DNA from: Phycisphaerae bacterium
Lineage (GTDB): Bacteria > Planctomycetota > Phycisphaerae > UBA1845 > PWPN01
Direction of reading: 5' to 3'
DNA length: 59,353 nt
Assembly (NCBI GenBank): GCA_030372985.1
Contig: JAUCQB010000230.1
Location: 1 to 59,353 of the forward strand
Of this stretch, positions 45,003 to 52,443 are shown piece by piece. The first letter of the stretch is position 1. Each line of letters begins with the position of its first letter. A program made the position numbers and the translations under genes. A model generated the notes under the pieces. That model saw only the letters and a list, made by a program, of their open reading frames with translations. It was not told the origin of the DNA and made no database searches.

Positions 45003-45725
45003 ATGGCCAAGCTAGGCGTCAACATCGACCACGTGGCAACGGTTCGACAGGCGCGGCAGACGATCGAGCCCGACCCGGTCTGGGCGGCGGCAGAAGCACA
45101 ACTCGGCGGGGCCGACGGGATCACCTTCCATCTGCGCGAGGACCGCCGGCACATCAACGACCGCGATGCCGAGCTGCTCAAGCAGACGGTCACCTGCAAA
45201 CTGAACATGGAGATGTCCATCGCCCCGGGGATCGTGCGGATCGCCGAACGGCTTGTTCCGAACCAGTGTACGCTGGTGCCCGAACGACGGCAGGAACTGA
45301 CCACCGAAGGCGGGCTGAATGTGATTCGCTTCAAACGGCCGATCGCGGCGGTCGTCAAGCGGCTGCACCGCAAGGGCATCGAGGTCAGCGCGTTCATCGA
45401 GCCGATCGCCGAGCAGGTGAAGATGTGCGCCGACCTGGACTTCGACGCCATCGAACTGTGGACCGGCGGCTACGCCCACGCACGGGGAGTTCGGGCCCGC
45501 AGCAGGTCGCTCAGGCAACTGGAAAAGGCTCTCGACCTCGGGTGGGAAAGCGGGCTGGTCGTTCACGGCGGGCACGGGCTGACCTATGACAACATCGGGC
45601 CGGTGGCCGAGATGGAGTTCGAGGAGTTCAACATCGGGCATTCGATCGTCGCCCGGGCGATCTTCGTGGGCATGCGCGAAGCGGTTCGGCAGATGAAGGT
45701 GCTCGCCACCGGCGTATTTCAGTAA
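45003..45725 (+). CDS. pdxJ: Pyridoxine 5'-phosphate synthase
   Basis: The 240-residue TIM-barrel enzyme condenses 3-amino-2-oxopropyl phosphate with 1-deoxy-D-xylulose 5-phosphate in de novo vitamin B6 synthesis. Family motifs are clear: LGVNIDHVATVRQAR, GADGITFHLREDRRHI, LNMEMS, TLVPERRQELTTEGGL and HGLTYDNI...EEFNIGHSIVARA. Length is normal. An AAGGA SD lies eight bases before the ATG, and a good promoter precedes it. The SGNH-like gene begins 25 bases after its stop and is probably cotranscribed. Confidence 0.95.
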   Translation: MAKLGVNIDHVATVRQARQTIEPDPVWAAAEAQLGGADGITFHLREDRRHINDRDAELLKQTVTCKLNMEMSIAPGIVRIAERLVPNQCTLVPERRQELTTEGGLNVIRFKRPIAAVVKRLHRKGIEVSAFIEPIAEQVKMCADLDFDAIELWTGGYAHARGVRARSRSLRQLEKALDLGWESGLVVHGGHGLTYDNIGPVAEMEFEEFNIGHSIVARAIFVGMREAVRQMKVLATGVFQ

Positions 45726-45750
45726 TTGGCAGCCGTGAGGCCAGACGGTC

Positions 45751-47454
45751 ATGAGGCTTGTTTTCGGCGCAACCGTGATTCTGCTGGCGATACTCGCCGC
45801 GACGTCGTCAGCCCAACCGGCTTCGAGCACATCGGCACCGGTTGCCGCCGCCGCGTCGGCGCCGACCACAGCGCCAGTGCCTGCGCCGGCAACAAGTCCC
45901 GCTCCGCCACCGGGTCCTGCCCCGGCATCCGCGCCGGCCACCGCTGCGGCCACTGCTTCGTCGCCCGTCCCGCCGGCACTGCCGGCATCGATCCCGGCCA
46001 CTGCTTCCGCCCCGACACCGCCGACCGCTGCCGCTCCGGCGCCGTCGACAGCGCCGGCATCGCCCGGCCGCCTAGCCCTTCGCCAGGGCGAGGTGGTGGT
46101 TTTCCTGGGCGACGAGTTGACCGAGACACCCGACCCCCGGCGAGCCAATCGCCCGAACTTTCCGCAACTGGTTGAGACATTCCTGACAGTGCGCTATCCC
46201 GAACTGCATCGCAGTGCACAATCGGACGGTCCACGACCGATCCGGTACATCTCGGTCGGCTGGACGGGTGACACGGCGGCACGAGCCCTTTGGCGGCTTG
46301 AACGTGACGTCCTCAGCCACAAGCCCACGGTGGTGGTCGTCTGCCTGGGAATGAATGACGCCGGCTATCTTGGTTTCGTCCCCGGTCGATTGGAGGCGAC
46401 ACGTCGGGACCTCACGAAGATCGTGCGAAGCTGCCAGGAGGCCGGGGCCAGGGTTTGGCTGATGTCGCCGCCCTGCGTCGAGGAGGAACGGGGTACGAGG
46501 ACGCGAGTGCTTCGCGACGGACAACGGGCGGTCGCCGATCTCGAAGTGATCCGGTACAACGAGACGCTGGCCAAATACGCAGCCGCGATGAGAGAAATCG
46601 CCGTAGCCAATCCCCCGGCGGGTTTCGCTGACTGGTTTTCCGAGTCTTCGGCCGCCAGACAACGAGGACGCACATATCCAGGCGAAGACTGGCTGACCAC
46701 CGACGGCCGGACGCCGACCTTTCACGGCACGATTCTCGGAGCGGCGACGCTGCTGCGGGCATGGGGCGCCGAACCCATTCAAGCGATCATTGATCTGGAC
46801 TGGACCGAAGGCACGGCCCGGATTAAAGGACAGGCTGGGCAAACGTCAACCACGCTCGCGCAGATCACGGATGACGAAAGACGGATTCTCGCGGTGAATG
46901 ACCTGCCGCTGCCTTGGCCCCTACCGGGCGACTCCGGCGCGGGGCTGCAGAGCAGGTGGAAAGTTGCCGAACTGTGCCAGATCACATTGCGCGTGTCTGA
47001 CCCGCCTGAGATGGGAATTACGCTGGTACATGAAACCGACGACCACGGAGCGAGTGTCCAATGCCCCATCACGACGGCCGAACTGCGGACGGGGTTCAAC
47101 CTGGCGGCGTCCGACGCCCTGCGTTCGTTTAAGGGCACGCGCGACCTGTACAATCTGGTCGCCACCAAGAACCGCACGCGAGACACCATCTGGCGGCGGC
47201 TGGAACTCTCGGCGCCTCAGGAGCCCGAGTTGACGGACGGGCATCGGCAGCTCATCGAGGCATGGAAGGCGTACGTGGCGGGTTACGAACGAATCATTTA
47301 CCGGTATCCAAAGACGTTCAGTGCCCGCTTCGTGCTGACAGAGACGGCCGAGTCAGAACATCTGCCCACCAGCCAGCCGACGCGCCCGCCGCGGGCCATG
47401 CCCCCGTCGCACAACCCCATCCCGGCCACGCTGCCGGCTGTCGTGAATCCGTAG
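45751..47454 (+). CDS. SGNH-fold protein with missing catalytic serine and Pro/Ala linker
   Basis: The 567-residue protein has a signal peptide (1-22) and an 80-residue Pro/Ala/Ser/Thr-rich linker (about 23-105). An SGNH/GDSL-type domain follows at about 110-350: VVVFLGDELTE at block I, SVGWTGDTA at block II, VVCLGMNDAG at block III, and a DGRTPTFHG segment at block V. Block I reads GDE where the catalytic Ser of GDS should be. The C-terminal 200 residues resemble the extra domain of planctomycete GDSL proteins. It may be a binding protein rather than an esterase. It follows pdxJ closely. Confidence 0.75.
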   Translation: MRLVFGATVILLAILAATSSAQPASSTSAPVAAAASAPTTAPVPAPATSPAPPPGPAPASAPATAAATASSPVPPALPASIPATASAPTPPTAAAPAPSTAPASPGRLALRQGEVVVFLGDELTETPDPRRANRPNFPQLVETFLTVRYPELHRSAQSDGPRPIRYISVGWTGDTAARALWRLERDVLSHKPTVVVVCLGMNDAGYLGFVPGRLEATRRDLTKIVRSCQEAGARVWLMSPPCVEEERGTRTRVLRDGQRAVADLEVIRYNETLAKYAAAMREIAVANPPAGFADWFSESSAARQRGRTYPGEDWLTTDGRTPTFHGTILGAATLLRAWGAEPIQAIIDLDWTEGTARIKGQAGQTSTTLAQITDDERRILAVNDLPLPWPLPGDSGAGLQSRWKVAELCQITLRVSDPPEMGITLVHETDDHGASVQCPITTAELRTGFNLAASDALRSFKGTRDLYNLVATKNRTRDTIWRRLELSAPQEPELTDGHRQLIEAWKAYVAGYERIIYRYPKTFSARFVLTETAESEHLPTSQPTRPPRAMPPSHNPIPATLPAVVNP

Positions 47455-47568
47455 GACGATGACGGCGAAGAAAGCCTGCCGGCTGCAAACTGATGCAGCT
47501 TCACCCGAGGTTTGCCTTCATCCAATCCAGCAGTTGCCTGCGATAGCCCTGCCGGTTACAAACTGTCC

Positions 47569-48252
47569 ATGGCGCGTGCGATCAAGTGCTTTTGCCTGGC
47601 GATGACCGCGGGACTGTGGGCCTGCGGGTGCGACGATTCGAGCGAACATGAGGCGACGCCCAGCCCGCGTGTCGAGCACGTCGCACCGCCGCCGGCCGCG
47701 GCCGACTCCGAACCGCCGCCGGAAAACCCCGCTTCGACCGGGGCCGGCATTATGAACTCACCGGAGACAATGCCCGCGACCATGCCGGCCGCCGGCACCA
47801 CGCAACCGGCGAGCATACAGCCCTTCCAACCGCTGACTGACGCCAGAGTCGGCGAATGGGCGGTCTATCAGGCCCTGGATTCACAGACGCTGCACTACCG
47901 GGTCAAGGAGGCGGGTATGACACGGGTAAAGACCGAGGTGCGCGTGACCCTCGACGGGCGTTTGCTGGGTATGCCGGCCGAACGCGAGGACCTGCGGACT
48001 TCCGACCCGCTGGCATGGAAACCACCGGCCGACGGGCGTCGCCAGATCAGCCGTACCACAAGCCGGGCGGTCGGCCGCGATTGGGATGCCATTCTCTATG
48101 AGGATCGCTGGACGGATGAGGGGGTGAGCTACGTCCGGCGGACGTGGGTCAGCGCTGCGGCACCCGTGTTCGGCATCATCCGGATGGAGCTGACCGGCGA
48201 CGGTACCATCCAAGCTCGACTCGAGCTTACCGAGGCCGGACAGGCGGAGTAA
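47569..48252 (+). CDS. Putative lipoprotein, unknown function
   Basis: The 227-residue protein has a hydrophobic leader with cysteines in GLWACGCDDSS. It is probably a lipoprotein, though the lipobox is imperfect. A Pro/Ala/Thr-rich linker (about 25-90) leads into a compact C-terminal domain (about 95-227: VGEWAVYQAL, LHYRVKEAGMTRVKTEVRV, YVRRTWVSAAAPVFGIIRMEL) that resembles beta-rich domains of other planctomycete envelope proteins. No SD is visible at the ATG at 47569. The linker style matches the SGNH-like protein upstream, so both may belong to one envelope set. Confidence 0.65.
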   Translation: MARAIKCFCLAMTAGLWACGCDDSSEHEATPSPRVEHVAPPPAAADSEPPPENPASTGAGIMNSPETMPATMPAAGTTQPASIQPFQPLTDARVGEWAVYQALDSQTLHYRVKEAGMTRVKTEVRVTLDGRLLGMPAEREDLRTSDPLAWKPPADGRRQISRTTSRAVGRDWDAILYEDRWTDEGVSYVRRTWVSAAAPVFGIIRMELTGDGTIQARLELTEAGQAE

Positions 48253-48319
48253 ACGCAGGCAGAGTCCGGCGATTCGCAAAGATCAAACAAGCAGAGTGGA
48301 GCCCCGGCCTGCCACGCGG

Positions 48320-50431
48320 TTATCTCTTTCCTTTGCCCCTCTGGCTCTGGACGCGCTTGGCCTCTTCGACCTCTTTCTGCAGTTCCTGCCACTTGGAGTG
48401 GAACCACGATCTGCGCTCGCCGTCTCCGCCGAAAGCTTTCGACAAGAGCCGCCTCAGGAATCCCGGGTGTGCTTTTGCGGCCTCGCTACGGGCCTCGAAC
48501 TCGGCGAGGTGCTGGCGGATGCGCCACTGCTCGATGATGCCGAAGATGTTGCTGGCCATGATGTACAGCGTCAGGCCGCTGGGAGCGTTGTAGAGGATGA
48601 ACATGAAAAACACACTCATGAACATCATCATCTTGCGCTGTTGCTCGATCTGGTCGGGCTTCGCGCCGGGTGTCTGGGCGGTGCTGCCGCGCGGCATGAA
48701 TTTGGTTTGCAGGACCTGGGTGACGGCCAGGAGAATCGGAAGGAGGTTCAGGTACTGCACCGGCCCGCCGAGCAACCAGCCGAGCACGGGTATGCTCACC
48801 GGCCGATCGAAGAGTCTCATGAACTCGTCCGGCTGGGTGAGATCCTTGATCCACCATCCGTCGAACGGCGCGTGGCGCATTTCGACCGTGTAGCCCAAGG
48901 CGGTCCACAAGGCCACCCAGATGGGGATCTGGATCATCATCGGCAAACAGGTCAGCATCTGGCCCGCCGGGTTGACCCCCTCCTCCTTCATGAGCTCGGC
49001 CATGGCCTGATTCAGGCGCGCGCGATCGTTGCCGTATTTCTCCTTGAGGGCATCCATCTTGGGTTTCAGCCGGGCCTGGCTTTTCTGCATCTTCTGCATG
49101 TTGACCTGGCCCCTGACCGAGAGCGGGTGGAGAATGGCTTTGACCACCAAAACCAGGACAACGATCGAGAGACCGTAGTTGTGGGGCCAGATGGCGTAGA
49201 CGCCGTTAAGCAAGACCATCATCAGGCCGACGAGCCAGCCCGGCGTACACCAGGCGAACTCGCCGCTGAGTACCTGGTAGTATGACCGCTGAGCATAGGT
49301 CTCCACCGACTCGAAAATGCGCTTGGACTTCGGGCCCATATAGAGATCGAAGGCCAGCTCGCTCGCCCCACCGGTTGGGATGCTGATCGGCTCGGTGATG
49401 TACCGGAACGCCAGGTCCTGCCGTTCGATCTGCGTATCGTCCTTGACCTGTGGGGCAAAGACGACCGCCTCGGCCCGCGTGAATCGTGACGGAACGTTGC
49501 CGTCGTCGCGCCCGGCCGGGGCCATGATGCAGCCGAAATACCTGTTTCCTTCGGCCACCCATGCGATTCGAGTGCCCTCCTTGATGTCCGAACCCAACTC
49601 GATCTGGGTGTGCTTGAGCACATCGGCGCGGGGGTGAAGCTTCGACGTCACGGCGCCGTTGCGCCACAAGGCTCCGATGACCTTCCGATCCTCGCTTCGC
49701 AGATCCTCCTTCCGGAAACCGATGGGGCCCTGCTGGGTCACGATGATTTGAATCGGTTGGTCGAGAAGGTTCTCGAATCTGAGAGACATCTGTGCATCCG
49801 AGGTGCGCGATTTGACCTCCTGTGGGGCAAGTTTATAGATCTTGAACACGCGCAGGAGTGGCTTGCCATCCGGGGTGCTGACGTCGGCACTGAATACGAC
49901 CCGCTGTTCGGTGTGCGACTCGATCTTCCAGATCGCCTCATCCAGCGGCACGTCAAGAGCGGGATTCATCACCCGCACCGTCGTCGGGAAGGAACGTACC
50001 ACGCGCAGCCGCCCCGACTGATCCACCACCTCGACGGGCTCGAGCAGGGAATATGGCTCCTTTTTCTCCACCGTCTGGTAGTGGCCGCGAAGACGAACTC
50101 TCGACACGACGGCTCCCGATGGCTCAATGGTCATCTCCATCGGGAAGGGGTTGTCCGGTGCGGCAGCGCCGAGGACCAGCGGTCTGGTGTCCGATGCGGG
50201 AGTGATCACGGCCTCGTCGGAGACCGGTCGACTCGATGGAGCGCTGGCGGGAGCAACCGCGGATGGGGCGGTACCCGCAGGCGCGGGCCGGCTCGAGACC
50301 TGATCGACCGCCGCCGCGGGCTGCGTCGCCGGCTGCGGGGGGTGCGGCCAGATGACTCTCGCGATGAGCAACCACGCATAGAAGACCGCGATGGCGGCCA
50401 GCATGGCGGAAATCATTCGTCGCGTTTCCAT
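48320..50431 (-). CDS. yidC: Membrane protein insertase YidC
   Basis: The 703-residue protein follows the Gram-negative YidC plan. An N-terminal signal-anchor (RRMISAMLAAIAVFYAWLLIA) and a Pro/Ala-rich linker come first. A periplasmic beta-supersandwich covers about 90-390 (PMEMTIEPSGAVVSRVRLRG...). The Oxa1/YidC core covers about 415-650, with the RGQVNMQKMQKSQARLKPKM coiled region, the cytoplasmic hairpin KEKYGNDRARLNQAMAELMKEEGVNP, and hydrophobic helices. A charged C-terminal tail follows. It inserts and folds inner-membrane proteins with or without SecYEG. The usual rnpA-rpmH neighbours are absent. GGAAAGGGA precedes the ATG at 50431. Confidence 0.95.
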   Translation of the reverse strand: METRRMISAMLAAIAVFYAWLLIARVIWPHPPQPATQPAAAVDQVSSRPAPAGTAPSAVAPASAPSSRPVSDEAVITPASDTRPLVLGAAAPDNPFPMEMTIEPSGAVVSRVRLRGHYQTVEKKEPYSLLEPVEVVDQSGRLRVVRSFPTTVRVMNPALDVPLDEAIWKIESHTEQRVVFSADVSTPDGKPLLRVFKIYKLAPQEVKSRTSDAQMSLRFENLLDQPIQIIVTQQGPIGFRKEDLRSEDRKVIGALWRNGAVTSKLHPRADVLKHTQIELGSDIKEGTRIAWVAEGNRYFGCIMAPAGRDDGNVPSRFTRAEAVVFAPQVKDDTQIERQDLAFRYITEPISIPTGGASELAFDLYMGPKSKRIFESVETYAQRSYYQVLSGEFAWCTPGWLVGLMMVLLNGVYAIWPHNYGLSIVVLVLVVKAILHPLSVRGQVNMQKMQKSQARLKPKMDALKEKYGNDRARLNQAMAELMKEEGVNPAGQMLTCLPMMIQIPIWVALWTALGYTVEMRHAPFDGWWIKDLTQPDEFMRLFDRPVSIPVLGWLLGGPVQYLNLLPILLAVTQVLQTKFMPRGSTAQTPGAKPDQIEQQRKMMMFMSVFFMFILYNAPSGLTLYIMASNIFGIIEQWRIRQHLAEFEARSEAAKAHPGFLRRLLSKAFGGDGERRSWFHSKWQELQKEVEEAKRVQSQRGKGKR

Positions 50432-50557
50432 CGTTCCCTTTCCAGTTATGGCATGGGGGGCAGAGAAGCCGGGCACGCCTGCGCCGAGGCAACCGGCGGC
50501 CTCACCAACCGCCCGGCCCGGCGGCAACCGGCGCGGGCCACCCCGCCGTCTGCTCGA

Positions 50558-51319
50558 TCATCGCCCTTCCAGCAGGCGGTGCCCAAGGAAATCATCCAGA
50601 TCGGGCGTCGTCAGAATCTTATGGACGGTCTTCTCAACGTCGTATTCCAGCCGGACGAACTCCACTCGCCCCTCGTCCACAATCCCGTAGGCGGCCCGCG
50701 GGTCGCGATCGCGGGGCTGCCCCAGGCTGCCGACATTGATGATCACCTTGTCGTCCTCGGCAATCTCGTAGACACCGGGTTCCGCCAATTCGCCCGGCGA
50801 CTCAAAATAGGGGTCGTCCACAAAAACGCCCGGCACGTGGGTGTGCCCGACGAAGCAGGCCACTTCGTTAAACCGCTCAAAATTAGCCATCAGCTTGGCC
50901 GGGTTGGAGTAGACGTCGTCGCCGAACAGGTACTCGTTCACCGGCCGCCGTGGCGAGCCATGAACAAACAGCATCCCCTCGTAGACCAGACGCGGGGGCA
51001 ACTTGCCGAGGAACTCCCAGCGCCGATCTCGGAAGGCCTTGTTCGGCTCTTCCTCCAGTACCTGGCGGGTCCAGTAGCAGGCCCGCTCGGCACCGATATT
51101 GAAATTGAAGGGTTCATAGAAAACGGCTGCGTCGTGGTTGCCGCAGATGCAATACTGCGCCCGCTCCATGATCAGGTCGATACACTCCTTGGGGTTAGCG
51201 CCGTATCCCACTATGTCGCCAAGACATACGATCGTCTTGATGCCTCGGCGATCAATATCGGCCAGCACGACCTCAAGTGCCTCGATGTTGGAATGTATGT
51301 CCGTGATAACAGCAAACAT
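50558..51319 (-). CDS. Cytoplasmic calcineurin-like metallophosphoesterase
   Basis: The 253-residue protein has no export signal and has the complete phosphoesterase set: ITDIHSN, LGDIVGYG, CGNHD, FVHGSPRRP and VGHTHVP. It is of the class described as diadenosine-tetraphosphatase/PrpE- or YfcE-like, but the DIVGYGANP segment fits a widely distributed uncharacterised group. Substrates might be cyclic or dinucleotide phosphates; none can be named. The ATG at 51319 is preferred over a TTG at 51352. It precedes yidC by 126 bases on the same strand and is divergent from a second small phosphoesterase. Confidence 0.85.
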   Translation of the reverse strand: MFAVITDIHSNIEALEVVLADIDRRGIKTIVCLGDIVGYGANPKECIDLIMERAQYCICGNHDAAVFYEPFNFNIGAERACYWTRQVLEEEPNKAFRDRRWEFLGKLPPRLVYEGMLFVHGSPRRPVNEYLFGDDVYSNPAKLMANFERFNEVACFVGHTHVPGVFVDDPYFESPGELAEPGVYEIAEDDKVIINVGSLGQPRDRDPRAAYGIVDEGRVEFVRLEYDVEKTVHKILTTPDLDDFLGHRLLEGR

Positions 51320-51596
51320 CCGTATGGGTCTCGTCGTCTCAAGGGCCGGCAACCGGCAGTCGTTTTCCTCGTGTCCTATCCCGTGAGGCTCATCTTGAGC
51401 CGATCTATGCTAAGCCCAGACGGCCAGTGACGCAAATACCCGCCAAGTGTGACACTTGGACCGGCCGAGTCGCCTCCTCGGCCACTGGTCAGCATCGACC
51501 AGATGGCCATAATGGGGTGCCCTCGCGAGAAACTGGCGACTGTGATAGGACCAGCCGCGGATGATGCGAGGTTTCTCCTCGGAGGCAAGACCGGGA

Positions 51597-52079
51597 ATGA
51601 GGCTTGGCATCCTTTCTGACCCGCACGGCAATGCAGCCATGGTTCGTCGCTCGCTGGCCTTGCTCGACGCACGAGGGGCCGATGCCTTCATCGTCTGCGG
51701 GGACATTGGGGGTCTCCACGTCCTGGAGGAGTTTGTCGGGCGACGGTGTTGGTTCGTCTGGGGAAATACGGATTCTCCTGAGCCCACGTGGCGGGCTCAG
51801 GTCGAGTCAATGGGGTTGCCCTGGCCGGACGGCCCTCTGGATCTGCGGATCGAAAGCAAGCGGATCGGGGTGTTCCATGGGAACGAGAAACGATTTGCCG
51901 AGGCCTACAAGCAGGCCGGCTTTGACTATCTACTCTTTGGGCATACCCATCGGCCACATGACAGCCGCGCCGGCGATATGCGGATCGTCAACCCAGGTGC
52001 GCTTCAGCGCGTTCGCGTGCCAACGGTCGCTCTGCTGGACCTGAAGACCGACGACCTGGAATTCATCGAAGTGACATAG
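51597..52079 (+). CDS. Small YfcE/MJ0936-type metallophosphoesterase
   Basis: The 160-residue compact phosphoesterase has LGILSDPHGN, CGDIGG, WGNTDS (replacing GNHD), VFHGN and FGHTHRPHD, followed by IVNPGA. Size and motifs match the YfcE family of phosphodiesterases active on cyclic nucleotides or model substrates. The Asp-Pro-His opening (DPHGN in place of D-x-H-G-N) keeps both metal ligands. The start ATG at 51597 leads straight into the first strand. It is divergent from the phosphoesterase at 50558-51319. Confidence 0.85.
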   Translation: MRLGILSDPHGNAAMVRRSLALLDARGADAFIVCGDIGGLHVLEEFVGRRCWFVWGNTDSPEPTWRAQVESMGLPWPDGPLDLRIESKRIGVFHGNEKRFAEAYKQAGFDYLLFGHTHRPHDSRAGDMRIVNPGALQRVRVPTVALLDLKTDDLEFIEVT

Positions 52080-52443
52080 GACAAGGGACGGATCACCGAC
52101 TTATGCGATAGCTTACCAGGCAAGAGCAGGAGCGCGTCTCTGGACTGCCGGCTGACAGGGTGCGGATCCCCGGTGTTGTCGGCAGACAGCCGAGCTGGCC
52201 AATCGTGCCCGGACCGAGGAACCGATGGCCGAGTACCTGACCGCTCATCTGACCGGGATGGGGATGGGGATGGGGTCGAACGTCAGGAAGTCTTTCCTGG
52301 CCGGCCCAACCTTACTGCCCACTGGCCCGGTCAGGGAACCGGCAAGCGAGTCGATTTCTCGGAGGTCCACGGATACAATCCCGCTGTCTTGGCAGTCACA
52401 TGATTGCGGCTTCGCACGGCTCACATGGAAAGGTAGGACAATA
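52080..52443. other. Leader region of the NamZ-fusion gene, with a G-quadruplex motif
   Basis: The 364-base gap has no credible gene; the frame from 52225 is an upstream extension of the next gene. It contains a G-quadruplex motif at 52255-52275. The promoter of the downstream gene was not identified with confidence. Confidence 0.4.
52255..52275 (+). promoter_or_regulatory. G-quadruplex-forming motif upstream of the NamZ-fusion gene
   Basis: Four guanine runs (one of 3, three of 4) are separated by identical AT dinucleotide loops on the coding strand, the tightest class of quadruplex motif. It lies about 170 bases upstream of the GTG start at 52444 and would be in the 5' leader if transcription begins earlier. 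A regulatory effect is inferred only. Confidence 0.4.

Noticed and set aside
45842..46075. Arg/Pro-rich alternative frame within the SGNH-like gene
   Set aside because: Frame-shifted reading of the Pro/Ala linker; pure low complexity.
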